From the NCBI RefSeq assembly GCF_013178945.1, contig NZ_JABFDM010000005.1, forward strand, positions 479,342-543,341: DNA of 64,000 bases. The letters run 5' to 3'. Origin of the DNA: Bradyrhizobium aeschynomenes. GTDB taxonomy: Bacteria; Pseudomonadota; Alphaproteobacteria; Rhizobiales; Xanthobacteraceae. The position numbers were made by a program, and so were the translations under genes. Within the stretch, counting starts at the first letter, position 1, and every line of letters starts with the position of its first letter. The notes under the pieces were generated by a model, which did no database searches, had not been told where the DNA came from, and was given only the letters and a program-made list of their open reading frames with translations. This document shows, in pieces, positions 38,501 through 46,703 of the stretch.

Positions 38501-38992
38501 CTGCTCGATGGCGAGGAGGTTGCCGACTTTGCCGGAGGCTTCGCGGCTGCTGCCGCGTCGCTCGGCGCGTCGCCCGCGCTGCTGCATCTCGACACCAGCC
38601 GTCCCGAAGCGCCAAAGGCACGGACTTTCAGCGAGGAGATTGCGCGCGTGGTGCGCGGCCGCCTCGCCAATCCGCGCTGGATCGCGGGAATGCTCGGCCA
38701 TGGCCATCGCGGCGTCGCCGAGATCGCGCAAGCCGTCGACGCGCTGTATGCCTTTGCCGCCACGTCGGACACGGTTGCCGAGCACCTGTTTGATCTGGCG
38801 CATGGGGCGCTGCTGCGTGACGAGGCAGTGTTGGACGCCATGGTCGCACGCAATCCGGCGGCTGTTGCGGCGATGACGTCGCGATTCGAGGATGCGCTGC
38901 GCCGGCAGCTGTGGGTGCCGCGCCGGAATGCCGTCGCGGACGAGCTTGCACTTGCCCGCCGCCGTCTGGCGCAAACGGAGAGGGCGTCGTGA
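35570..38992 (+). CDS. cobN: Cobaltochelatase subunit CobN
   Basis: This 1140-residue large subunit binds hydrogenobyrinic acid a,c-diamide and inserts cobalt with the ATPase subunits CobS and CobT. It belongs to the magnesium-chelatase H family: the core has IHLGAHGTLEWLPGKALALS near residue 536, MIYPFIVNNPGEAMQAKRR, and the later NPRWIAGMLGHGHRGVAEIAQAVD. It is somewhat shorter than the 1275-residue P. denitrificans protein. The partner chelatase subunits are not encoded in this window. It overlaps cobG by GTGA. Confidence 0.95.
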   Translation: MHLLATSGADLDDLEQAVDLAQSPAEIVVLSFSDSDLSALAEAWTGASDELPGLRLASLKRLKHPMSVDLYIDRVVLGARAVVVRCLGGLDYWRYGMERIAAVCRSRNIAFAALPGDDRADDRLDALSTLPHDATSRLYGYLHEGGVGNAREALRYLAALLGRRTDFAAPVAIGSIVGFVPDRGAVAIEELFRHGDTRPTALTVFYRASLLAADTAGIAELMRGIEREGLAALAVAVTSLKDPSIAAALEQLIVTRRPAIILNATAFSALRDDGSTVLDVADAPVLQIIQAQSTEASWASSGRGLSPTDLAMNVVLPELDGRLLARPIAFKGEMPADDRLQFGTVRYVPRADRICYVAQLAARWARLRSLPAQERRIALVLSDYPARGGRRGYAVGLDTSESAAAITLTLAEAGYDVGGQLPASRQVEALLRDEADELVVPLADHRRALALLPPDLQRALHDNWGEAEADPAFRDGAFRFQVLRAGKLAILLQPDRGSRADRKSGYHDTSVPPRHAYVALYAHLRDVEKIDALIHLGAHGTLEWLPGKALALSSNCWPEAVLGPLPMIYPFIVNNPGEAMQAKRRLSAVTLGHLTPPLSQAGLHGPLLELEGLVEEYAEADGLDKRRLTLLEDEIIARAWQSGLAADCGLERTMSNREAIAQLDAQLCDIKELAVRDRLHVFGQAPDVAATSLLADAITAAAELAGGTVDRTAVEARIAESAAAEGSALLAALDGRRVAAGPAGAPSRGRLDVLPTGRNLTAIDPRAIPTRTAALVGVRAADEVIRRYLQDHGDYPRSLMLDLWASASLRTGGDDLAQALAYLGVRPRWDLNSNRVTGVDVLPLAMLDRPRIDATLRISGLFRDLFEAQIALFDLAVQKVASLDEDDADNPLAAARRRGESLARVFGGAPGSYGAVAADLALGMNWESRSQLGEAYLDSTGFSFGGAHDGVAASDTFRARVRSADALVHPQDDRERDLLDGEEVADFAGGFAAAAASLGASPALLHLDTSRPEAPKARTFSEEIARVVRGRLANPRWIAGMLGHGHRGVAEIAQAVDALYAFAATSDTVAEHLFDLAHGALLRDEAVLDAMVARNPAAVAAMTSRFEDALRRQLWVPRRNAVADELALARRRLAQTERAS

Positions 38993-40272
38993 CGGCCGCG
39001 GTCGACATCAAGGGCTGGTGTCCCGGCGCGCGCCGGCCGATGCCGAGCGGCGACGGGCTGATCGTGCGCGTCCGGCCACATGGCGGTGCATTGCAGGTTG
39101 CAGCCTTGCGCGACCTTGCCGAGGCCGCGCAGCGCTTCGGCAGCGGCCAGATCGATCTCACCCGCCGCGCCAATCTTCAGATCCGAGGTGTGGCCGCCGA
39201 AGGGCTGGCGCCGCTGTGGGAGCTGATGGCCTCGCTCGCGCTGCTCGACGACAGCGCCGAGCAGGAGGCGATCCGCAACATCGTTATCACCCCGCTGGCG
39301 GGCCTCGACCCGGCCGAGCTCCTCGACATGCGTCCCATCGCCGCGACGTTGGAGACGCTGCTCGCGGCCGATCGATCGCTGCATGCGCTGCCGGCCAAGT
39401 TCGGCTTTGCGCTCGACGGCGGCGGCGTGCTGACGCTTGCGGATCTCGCCGCCGACATTCGTCTGGTCGCCTGTGTCCAACGTGATCAGGCTTGCGTCGC
39501 CGTCGGCGTTGCCGGTCGCGACGGCGTCGTCTGGCTCGGCACGACCGCCGTCGCCGATGCTGCTGCCGTCGCGATGCAGCTCGCGCGAAGTATGTTGCAG
39601 CATAGCCCCACGCGCCGTGCCGCCGCGTTGCCGCCCGAGGCAATCGCCGCTCTGCGCGCCGGACCGGGTCTCGATGCATTGGATGCGATCGCGATGGTCT
39701 CGGCAGCCGCGGAGCCGCAGCAACGACGCGGCGCCTTCGCCTTGACCGAGCAGGCCTGCGCAGTCGGCTTCGGCGCTCCGTTCGGCCGTGTCGACAGCGA
39801 CATGCTGGTGCGGCTCGCGGCACTCCTGGAGACCTATGCGGTCTCCGAGGTCCGGCTGTCACCCTGGCGCACGCTCTATGTCGCTGCGGACCACGGCCAT
39901 GCCGAGCCGCTCGTTGCAGGAGCAGCCCGGTTGGGCCTGATCGTCGACGACGCCGATCCGCTGATGCGCATCGATGCCTGCTCCGGCGCCGGCGGCTGCC
40001 CGTCGACATCGCTGGCTGTGCGCGTGCACGCCCGCTTGCTGGCCGGCGCGATGGCTCGCGCGCGCTTCGCAGGCACCTTGCATGTCTCGGGCTGTGCTAA
40101 GGGCTGCGCGCGCTCGGCTGCTGCCGACCTCGTGCTGATCGGTGATGGTCGACGTTATCGCATCGTCCGCAACGGAACGGTGAAGAGCGAGCCGTCCGGC
40201 AGCCTCGATCCGGCCGATCTCGACATGGCCGGCGCTGGGCTGTTCGAAGCAAGAGAGAAGGCCGATGTCTGA
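38989..40272 (+). CDS. cobG: Precorrin-3B synthase
   Basis: 427 residues starting at GTG 38989, whose last bases overlap the cobN stop. CobG is an O2-using Fe-S enzyme of the nitrite/sulfite reductase family that makes precorrin-3B, committing the pathway to the aerobic route. The ferredoxin-like half-domains are visible, and the 4Fe-4S cysteines lie in CSGAGGCPSTS near residue 330 and SGCAKGC near 367. The opening KGWCPGARRPMPSGDGLIVRV is typical. It overlaps cobH by eight bases. Confidence 0.93.
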   Translation: MTAAVDIKGWCPGARRPMPSGDGLIVRVRPHGGALQVAALRDLAEAAQRFGSGQIDLTRRANLQIRGVAAEGLAPLWELMASLALLDDSAEQEAIRNIVITPLAGLDPAELLDMRPIAATLETLLAADRSLHALPAKFGFALDGGGVLTLADLAADIRLVACVQRDQACVAVGVAGRDGVVWLGTTAVADAAAVAMQLARSMLQHSPTRRAAALPPEAIAALRAGPGLDALDAIAMVSAAAEPQQRRGAFALTEQACAVGFGAPFGRVDSDMLVRLAALLETYAVSEVRLSPWRTLYVAADHGHAEPLVAGAARLGLIVDDADPLMRIDACSGAGGCPSTSLAVRVHARLLAGAMARARFAGTLHVSGCAKGCARSAAADLVLIGDGRRYRIVRNGTVKSEPSGSLDPADLDMAGAGLFEAREKADV

Positions 40273-40897
40273 TCTGCGCGACTACATCAAGGATGGCGCG
40301 GAGATCTATCGGCGCTCGTTCGCGACCATCCGCGCCGAGGCCGACCTCTCGCGCTTCCATGGACTCGAAGAGAAGATCGCGGTGCGCATCATCCACGCCT
40401 GCGGCATGGTCGAGATCACCTCCGACATCGAGATGTCCGATCAGTTCGCCGCTGCAGCGCGGGCCGCGCTCGATCGCGGCGCACCGATCCTGTGCGATGC
40501 CAAGATGGTGGCGCAAGGCATCACGCGAGCGCGATTGCCCGCCGGGAATGAGATCATCTGCACGCTCGACGACGTGAAAGTTCCGGCTTTGGCGGCGCAG
40601 CTCGGCACGACGCGCTCAGCGGCGGCGTTGGAGCTGTGGCGACCGCATCTCGGCGGTGCGCTGGTGGCGATCGGCAATGCGCCGACCTCGCTGTTTCATC
40701 TGCTCGACATGCTCGATCAGGGCGCGCCGCGGCCGGCAGCCGTGATCGGAACGGCGGTCGGCTTCGTCGGGGCGCGTGAGTCCAAGGAGGCGCTCGCGGC
40801 CGACGGCCGCGTGCCGTATCTCATCGTGAAGGGCCGCAAGGGTGGCAGCGCGATGGCCGTTGCGGCCGTCAATGCCGTTGCGAGTGACGTCGAATGA
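40265..40897 (+). CDS. cobH: Precorrin-8X methylmutase
   Basis: The 210-residue protein moves the C-11 methyl to C-12 to give hydrogenobyrinic acid. The catalytic histidine lies in RIIHACGMVE (His44; His43 in the P. denitrificans enzyme). Other family stretches are GAPILCDAKMVAQGITRARL and IGTAVGFVGARESKEAL. Start and stop overlap cobG and cobI, so the genes are translationally coupled. Confidence 0.95.
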   Translation: MSDLRDYIKDGAEIYRRSFATIRAEADLSRFHGLEEKIAVRIIHACGMVEITSDIEMSDQFAAAARAALDRGAPILCDAKMVAQGITRARLPAGNEIICTLDDVKVPALAAQLGTTRSAAALELWRPHLGGALVAIGNAPTSLFHLLDMLDQGAPRPAAVIGTAVGFVGARESKEALAADGRVPYLIVKGRKGGSAMAVAAVNAVASDVE

Positions 40898-41652
40898 GTC
40901 TGCTCGACACCATCGCAGGCTCGGCAGATCCGGGCACGCTCTACGGCATCGGCGTCGGCCCGGGCGACGTACGCTATCTCACGCTGCGCGCGGCCGGCCT
41001 CGTCAGATCCGTCGATGTCGTGGCGTTCTTTGCCAAGCGCGGCATCGAGGGCAATGCCCGGCGAATCGTGGCGCCATTGATGGACCCGCGCCGCCACGAG
41101 CTACGGCTGGAATATCCCGTCACCGAGGAGGTGCCTGTCGGTGATCCGTCCTATCAGGCGCAGATCGGCGATTTCTATCATCGCGCAGCCGACAGCATCG
41201 CGGCCCATCTTGCCGCGGGCCGATCGGTCGGCCTGTTGTCAGAAGGCGATCCCTTCTTCTACGGCTCCTTCATGCACATGTGGCGACGGCTCGAACAGGA
41301 TCACCCGGTCGAGGTGGTTCCCGGCGTGACCGGCATGTCCGGATGCTGGACCAAGGCCAATGCTCCGATCACCTGGGGCGACGACGTGCTCTCGGTCCTA
41401 CCGGGCACCCTGGCGGAGGACATTCTGCATGACCGGCTGACCCGCTGCGAGGCCGCCGTCATCATGAAGGTCGGGCGCAATCTCGCCAAGGTGAAGCGCG
41501 CCATCACTCAGGCCGGGCTGCTCGATCGCGCCATCTACGTCGAGCGTGGCACCATGGAGGCGCAGCGCGTCTCGCCGCTGGCCGAAGTGGTGTCGGATCG
41601 CGGCCCGTATTTCTCGATGATCCTGATCCCCGGACAGGGGCGTCGGCTGTGA
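40894..41652 (+). CDS. cobI: Precorrin-2 C20-methyltransferase
   Basis: The 252-residue SAM-dependent enzyme has the family N-terminus LYGIGVGPGDVRYLTLRAAGLV, the central LLSEGDPFFYGSFMHMWRRL (SAM loop) and VVPGVTGMSGCWTKANAPI. It adds the C-20 methyl to precorrin-2. ATGA overlap with cobH upstream and with cobJ downstream indicates one operon. Confidence 0.95.
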   Translation: MSLLDTIAGSADPGTLYGIGVGPGDVRYLTLRAAGLVRSVDVVAFFAKRGIEGNARRIVAPLMDPRRHELRLEYPVTEEVPVGDPSYQAQIGDFYHRAADSIAAHLAAGRSVGLLSEGDPFFYGSFMHMWRRLEQDHPVEVVPGVTGMSGCWTKANAPITWGDDVLSVLPGTLAEDILHDRLTRCEAAVIMKVGRNLAKVKRAITQAGLLDRAIYVERGTMEAQRVSPLAEVVSDRGPYFSMILIPGQGRRL

Positions 41653-42416
41653 CGGGCACGCTGACCATCGTCGGTGTCGGCCCCGGGCGTCCCGAGTTGA
41701 TCACGCCGGCGGCGTCGGCGGCGATCGCGGACGCAACCGATCTGATCGGCTACGGACCTTATCTCGACAGGGTGACGACGCTTCGCGCAGGACAGACCCG
41801 CCACGCCAGCGACAATCGCGTCGAGCTCGACCGCGCGCGTCACGCGCTGGCACTTGCCTGCGCCGGCAAGCAGGTCGCCGTGGTCTCAGGCGGCGATCCC
41901 GGCGTGTTCGCGATGGCCGCCGCCGTGTTCGAGGCGGTCGAGGCGGGCCCGTCGGCGTGGCGCGATCTGGACATCCGCGTCGAGCCCGGCGTCACCGCGA
42001 TGCTGGCTGCTGCAGCCGAGGTCGGGGCGCCGCTGGGCGGCGATTTCTGCGCGATCTCGCTGTCCGACAATCTCAAGAGCTGGGCCACCATCAGGCGCCG
42101 GCTGGAGGCTGCGGCTGCGGCCGACTTCGTCATCGCGCTGTACAACCCGCTCTCCAGGGCGCGGCCGCATCAGCTCGGCGACGCCTTTGCGCTGCTGCGG
42201 CAGATCAAGCCATCGTCGACCGTGGTCGTGATGGTGCGCGCCGCGGGCAGCGGCGACGTCAGGCAGATCATCACGACGCTGGGCGACGTCGATCCCGACA
42301 ACGCCGACATGCGCACGCTGGTCCTGATCGGATCGACCGCAACGCGCCTGATTGAGCGGGAGGGCAAGGCGCCGTTCGTCTACACGCTGCGCCGAGAAGT
42401 CGAGGGCGGCGCATGA
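41649..42416 (+). CDS. cobJ: Precorrin-3B C17-methyltransferase
   Basis: This 255-residue enzyme performs ring contraction with C-17 methylation. Motifs are LTIVGVGPGRPELITPAA, LIGYGPYLDRV, AVVSGGDPGVFAMAAAV, EPGVTAMLAAAAEVGAPLGGDFCAISLSD and LYNPLSRARPHQL. The last 37 bases overlap the 3' end of cobK on the other strand. Confidence 0.95.
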   Translation: MTGTLTIVGVGPGRPELITPAASAAIADATDLIGYGPYLDRVTTLRAGQTRHASDNRVELDRARHALALACAGKQVAVVSGGDPGVFAMAAAVFEAVEAGPSAWRDLDIRVEPGVTAMLAAAAEVGAPLGGDFCAISLSDNLKSWATIRRRLEAAAAADFVIALYNPLSRARPHQLGDAFALLRQIKPSSTVVVMVRAAGSGDVRQIITTLGDVDPDNADMRTLVLIGSTATRLIEREGKAPFVYTLRREVEGGA

Positions 42417-43153
42417 GCAAGCGCGGTCTCCAGCCAGAGCAGGGCGGCCCCTGCGCTGTCCAGCGCCACGCCACGCGGCTTGTCGGGCCGCGCGATCATC
42501 ACCACGGGAAGATCGAGCCGCCGTGCTGCCGCGATCTTCGGATAGGTCGCGGCTCCGCCGGAGTTCTTCGAGACGAGGAAGGCAATGCGCTCACGCGTGA
42601 GAAAGTCATGCTCTTTCGCATCGTCGAACGGTCCGCGATCGTAGACGAAGCGGATGTCAGGCGGCAGCTGGATGTCACCGGGCGGATCGATCGTGCGGGC
42701 GACGTAGTGGTGTTGCGGAGCTGCGGCAAACGCCGCCAGCTCCAGCCGGCCCAGGCTGAGGAACACGCGCGCAGCAGTGGCCCCGAGTGCGCGAGCGGCG
42801 GCGTCCGCACTCTCGGCCTCGATCCAGCGATCGTCTTCTTGGCGCTGCCACGCTGGGCGCAGGATCGATGCCAGCGGCAGCGAGAGCGCATGGCAGGCCG
42901 CGACCGCATGCCGGGAGATCTGGTCGGCATAGGGATGGGTCGCATCGATCACCGCTTCGACAGCATGATCGCGCAACCACGCTTGCAGTCCGACAATGCC
43001 ACCGAAGCCGCCGATGCGCGTCGGCAGCGGCTGCGGCTTGGGCGAGATGGTGCGGCCGGCGAGCGACAGCGTCGCCTCGAACCGGCTGTCGTCGGCCAGC
43101 AGCCGCGCCAGCTCCGAGGCCTCGGTCGTCCCGCCGAGAATGAGGATGCGCAT
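42380..43153 (-). CDS. cobK: Precorrin-6A reductase
   Basis: The 257-residue enzyme reduces precorrin-6A with NADPH. The start at 43153 gives MRILILGGTTEASELARLLAD, the family N-terminus. GGFGGIVGLQAWLRDHAVEAVIDATHPYADQISRHA and FLVSKNSGGAATYPKI are typical. It is the only minus-strand gene in this part of the operon, converging on cobJ and diverging from cobL with 14 bases between starts. Confidence 0.93.
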   Translation of the reverse strand: MRILILGGTTEASELARLLADDSRFEATLSLAGRTISPKPQPLPTRIGGFGGIVGLQAWLRDHAVEAVIDATHPYADQISRHAVAACHALSLPLASILRPAWQRQEDDRWIEAESADAAARALGATAARVFLSLGRLELAAFAAAPQHHYVARTIDPPGDIQLPPDIRFVYDRGPFDDAKEHDFLTRERIAFLVSKNSGGAATYPKIAAARRLDLPVVMIARPDKPRGVALDSAGAALLWLETALAHAPPSTSRRSV

Positions 43154-43167
43154 GCGGGGCAGGGTCC

Positions 43168-44403
43168 ATGGTGAATCCGGGCGCAACTTGCAACGTGGCA
43201 CGCTGGCTGTCCATCGTCGGCATCGGCGAGGACGGTGTGGAGGGTCTTTCGGAGCCCGCGCGGCGTCTCATCGCGCAGGCGGAATTGGTGGTCGGCGGCG
43301 TGCGTCATCTGGATCTCGCGGCCCAGCTTGTGAGAGGCGAGCGGCTGGCTTGGCCGAGCCCGCTGCAACTGGCGTTCGAGCAGATCGCGGTGCGCCGGGG
43401 AACGCCGGTCGCCGTGCTGGCGAGCGGCGATCCCTTCAACTACGGCGTCGGCAAGCAGCTGATGCAGCGCTTCGATGCGAACGAGATGCTGTGCGTCCCG
43501 CAGCCCTCGGCGTTCAGCCTTGCAGCTGCGCGACTCGGCTGGCCGCTCCAGGAGGTGGCCCAGGTCACGCTGCATGGCCGCGCCCTCGAAGGCATCATCC
43601 GCCATCTCACGCCGGGAGCTCGCATCCTGGCGCTGGCCTGGGACGGGTCGACCGCCGAAAAGCTTGCTGCATTGTTGACGTCCCGGCGCATGGGGCGCTC
43701 GCGCTTGACGGTTCTGGAGGCGATCGGAGGACCGCAGGAGCGGGTGCGCGGCGTGACGGCGGATGAGTTCGATCTGTCGGACATCCATCCGCTGACCACG
43801 CTTGCCATCGAGGTCGAAGCCGGTTCTGATGCGCGGGTGATCCCGCTGACGTCGGGCCTTGCCGACGATATGTTCGAGCATGACGGTCAGATCACCAAGC
43901 GCGACGTCCGTGCAGTCACCTTGGCCGCGCTTGCGCCGCGACCAGGCGAATTGCTCTGGGACGTCGGTTTGGGGTCGGGCTCCGTTGCGATCGAATGGCT
44001 GCTGCGCCACGGCGCGCTGCGCGCGGTCGGCATCGAGGCGCGGCAGGATCGCGGCGACCGCGCCATGCGCAACGCGCTTGCGCTCGGTGCTCCCGATCTG
44101 AAAGTCGTCATCGGGCGCGCGCCGGCGGTGCTCGCCGATATCGAGCCTCCGGACGCGGTGTTCATCGGCGGCGGCATTTCGGAGCCGGGTGTGTTCGAGG
44201 CGGTCTGGTCGAAGTTGAGATCTGGCGGCCGCCTCGTCGCCAATGTCATTTCGCTCGAAGGCGAGGGCCGGCTGTCGGATCTATTCGGCAAGCATGGCGG
44301 TGAGCTCATCCGCGTCGCGGTGTCGCGAATAGAGCCGGTCGGCCGCATGCATGGCTGGCGGCAGGCGATGCCCGTGACGCAATGGCGAGTCACCAAGCCA
44401 TGA
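43168..44403 (+). CDS. cobL: Precorrin-6Y C5,15-methyltransferase (decarboxylating)
   Basis: The 411-residue two-domain enzyme methylates C-5 and C-15 and removes the C-12 acetate carboxyl. The CbiE-like N-half begins WLSIVGIGEDGVEGLSEPARRLI, with VAVLASGDPFNYGVGKQL. The CbiT-like C-half from about residue 240 has LLWDVGLGSGSVAIEWLLRHG, the SAM site. The ATG at 43168 is used; a GTG at 43198 would give the commoner N-terminus ARWLSIVG. It overlaps cobE by four bases. Confidence 0.94.
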   Translation: MVNPGATCNVARWLSIVGIGEDGVEGLSEPARRLIAQAELVVGGVRHLDLAAQLVRGERLAWPSPLQLAFEQIAVRRGTPVAVLASGDPFNYGVGKQLMQRFDANEMLCVPQPSAFSLAAARLGWPLQEVAQVTLHGRALEGIIRHLTPGARILALAWDGSTAEKLAALLTSRRMGRSRLTVLEAIGGPQERVRGVTADEFDLSDIHPLTTLAIEVEAGSDARVIPLTSGLADDMFEHDGQITKRDVRAVTLAALAPRPGELLWDVGLGSGSVAIEWLLRHGALRAVGIEARQDRGDRAMRNALALGAPDLKVVIGRAPAVLADIEPPDAVFIGGGISEPGVFEAVWSKLRSGGRLVANVISLEGEGRLSDLFGKHGGELIRVAVSRIEPVGRMHGWRQAMPVTQWRVTKP

Positions 44404-44798
44404 TCGCGCTCGGGATCGGTTGCCGTCGCAACGTCAGCGCCGACGACGTCGATGCGGTCGTCGCGCAGGCCTTGGCTGCTGCGGGTCTGGCCCCCGGTGA
44501 TATTGCCGTGGTCGCGACGGCGGCGGACAAGAGGGACGAGTCCGGCGTGATCGAAGCAGCGATGCGGCTGCGGCGGCCGCTACGGGGCATCGGCATCGCA
44601 GACCTCGCGGCCGTCGCTGAGCTCGCCGTCACCCGAAGCGATCTCGTGCAGCGCCTCAAGGGTGTTCCGTCCGTGGCCGAGACCGCAGCGCTGGCGGCGG
44701 CCGGCCGTAATGCGCGCCTCATTCTGCCGAGGCTGGCCAACGCCTGCGCGACTTGTGCAATTGCGCAAGGCGATGGCCCGGTGGAGCCGGCAACATGA
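44400..44798 (+). CDS. cobE: CobE (CbiG C-terminal-like) protein
   Basis: 132 residues from ATG 44400. The N-terminal ALGIGCRRNVSADDVDAVV and the DKRDESGVIEAA stretch match CobE/CbiG_C proteins, which are needed for full aerobic cobalamin synthesis though their exact step is unclear; hydrolysis of a precorrin-5 side group is one proposal. It is coupled to cobL and cobM by overlapping start and stop codons. Confidence 0.85.
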   Translation: MIALGIGCRRNVSADDVDAVVAQALAAAGLAPGDIAVVATAADKRDESGVIEAAMRLRRPLRGIGIADLAAVAELAVTRSDLVQRLKGVPSVAETAALAAAGRNARLILPRLANACATCAIAQGDGPVEPAT

Positions 44799-45556
44799 CG
44801 GTGCATTTCATCGGCGCCGGGCCCGGCGCGCCCGATCTGATCACCGTGCGCGGTCGCGACCTGATCGCGCGCTGTCCCGTCTGTCTCTATGCCGGCTCGC
44901 TGGTTCCGGCAGCCCTCCTCGCGCATTGCCCGCCAGGCGCCCGCATCATCGACACCGCGCCGCTGGCGCTCGACGAGATCATAGCCGAGATGGCTCAGGC
45001 CACGGCCGCTGGCGAAGACGTGGCGCGGCTGCACTCCGGCGATCTCTCGATCTGGAGCGCGCTCGGCGAGCAGTTGCGGCGGCTCGATGCGTTGAAGATT
45101 CCCTACACGGTCACGCCGGGGGTGCCGTCGTTCTCTGCGGCCGCGGCCGCGTTGGAGCGTGAGCTCACGCTTCCGGGTCTCGCACAATCGGTCGTGCTGA
45201 CACGCACGTCCGGCCGCGCTTCCGCAATGCCGGAGACGGAGCAGCTGTCGCTGTTCGCGCAATCGCGCGCCACGCTCGCCATCCATCTGTCGATCCATGT
45301 GCTCGACAAGGTCGTCGACGAGCTGCGTCCGCATTACGGCGAGGATTGCCCCGTCGCGATCGTCTATCGCGCGAGCTGGCCGGAGCAGCGTATCGTGACC
45401 GGCACGCTGGCGTCGATCGTCGGCCAGGTCGCGAGCGCGGCCATGGAGCGCACTGCGTTGATTCTGGTTGGCCGCGCGCTCGGCTCGGAGGATTTTCGCA
45501 ACAGCGCACTTTACGACGCCGACTATCAGCGGCGCTTCCGCGGGAGGGGCGAATGA
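44795..45556 (+). CDS. cobM: Precorrin-4 C11-methyltransferase
   Basis: The 253-residue SAM-dependent enzyme starts MTVHFIGAGPGAPDLITVRGRDLI; CLYAGSLVP, LHSGDLSIWSALGEQLRRL and TVTPGVPSFSAAAAAL follow, all CobM/CbiF signatures. The last 31 bases overlap the 3' end of cbiD on the other strand. Confidence 0.95.
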   Translation: MTVHFIGAGPGAPDLITVRGRDLIARCPVCLYAGSLVPAALLAHCPPGARIIDTAPLALDEIIAEMAQATAAGEDVARLHSGDLSIWSALGEQLRRLDALKIPYTVTPGVPSFSAAAAALERELTLPGLAQSVVLTRTSGRASAMPETEQLSLFAQSRATLAIHLSIHVLDKVVDELRPHYGEDCPVAIVYRASWPEQRIVTGTLASIVGQVASAAMERTALILVGRALGSEDFRNSALYDADYQRRFRGRGE

Positions 45557-46656
45557 GCCGGTCCGCTGCTCTGCCCGACCAGCCGTCCGTCGCGGTCGAA
45601 CACGGCGACATCGAGCGCGATGTCATTGTCGCCGAGGGCGCGGCGGGCCGTCTGCCAGGCGGCCCGCGCGACGATCTCGCCCGCCGGGAATCCGATCCGC
45701 TCGGCCTCCTGCAGCACCTGCAGCGCGGTGTTGGCGCCACGCGCAAGTGCGACCAGCGCGTCCGGCGCCTCCGCATCGCGCAGCGTGTCCGCGAGCCAGC
45801 CGAGATCGACCTCACCGGCGCGCGAATGCAGGTCGAGCAGGCCCTGGCCGAGCTTGGTCATCTTGGCGAAGCCGCCGGCCACGGTGATGCGCGGCACCGG
45901 ATGCCGGCGCAGATATTTCAGCATGCCGCCCGCGAAGTCTCCCATGTCGATCAGTCCAGCCTCCGGCAGGCCGTAGAGCTGCTGCACGGCCTTCTCGGAG
46001 GTGCTTCCCGTCGCGCCGGCGATATGCGGCAGGCCGGCCGCGCGTGCGACGTCGATGCCGCGATAGATCGAGTGGATCCAGGCGGCGCAGCTGAACGGCA
46101 CCACGATCCCGGTGGTGCCGAGAATCGACAGGCCGCCGATGATGCCGAGCCGCGGGTTCAGTGTCTTCCTGGCCAGTTCCTCACCGCCGGGAATGGAGAT
46201 CTCCACGACGACATCGCCGTTCGCGCGGAGCGCTGTGGCGGCTTCGTCGATCGCGGCCGTGATCATCTGGCGAGGTACGGGATTGATCGCGGGCTCTCCC
46301 GGCGGCAGCGGCAATCCCGGCCGCGTCACGGTGCCGACACCCGCGCCCGCGCGGAACGTCACGCCGGTCTTCTCGGCACCGCGCTGCACCATTGCCTTGA
46401 TCAGCGCGCCGTGTGTGACATCGGGATCGTCGCCGGCGTCCTTCACCACGGCAGCGGTCGCGCTCGCCGTGCTGGTCTCGTGCATCGCGACGGCGAAGCT
46501 GACGCGGCGGCCGCCGGGCAGGGCGATCTCGACCGTGGCCGGACAGCTGCCGGTGATCAGCAGCTCATAGGCCGCGCGTGCGGCTGCCGTGGCGCAGCTG
46601 CCGGTGGTCCAGCCACGTTTCAGCGGTCGGCGCGGAGTGCCAGTGGTTCCCGTCAT
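45526..46656 (-). CDS. cbiD: Cobalt-precorrin-5B C1-methyltransferase (CbiD)
   Basis: 376 residues from ATG 46656 (MTGTTGTPRRPLKRGWTTGSCATAAARAAYELL). The opening RGWTTGSCATAAA and the later GAGVGTVTRPGLPLPPGEPAINPVPR, LGIIGGLSILGTTGIVVPFS and GDFAGGMLKYLRRHPVPRITVAGGFAKMTKLGQG are diagnostic. CbiD is the C-1 methyltransferase of the anaerobic route; here it takes the place of the absent aerobic CobF. A slightly longer start at 46668 is possible. Confidence 0.94.
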   Translation of the reverse strand: MTGTTGTPRRPLKRGWTTGSCATAAARAAYELLITGSCPATVEIALPGGRRVSFAVAMHETSTASATAAVVKDAGDDPDVTHGALIKAMVQRGAEKTGVTFRAGAGVGTVTRPGLPLPPGEPAINPVPRQMITAAIDEAATALRANGDVVVEISIPGGEELARKTLNPRLGIIGGLSILGTTGIVVPFSCAAWIHSIYRGIDVARAAGLPHIAGATGSTSEKAVQQLYGLPEAGLIDMGDFAGGMLKYLRRHPVPRITVAGGFAKMTKLGQGLLDLHSRAGEVDLGWLADTLRDAEAPDALVALARGANTALQVLQEAERIGFPAGEIVARAAWQTARRALGDNDIALDVAVFDRDGRLVGQSSGPAHSPLPRKRR

Positions 46657-46703
46657 GGCTCCTCGCATAGCACATTTTCCTGGGACACGGCGGTGCGCGG
46701 GCC

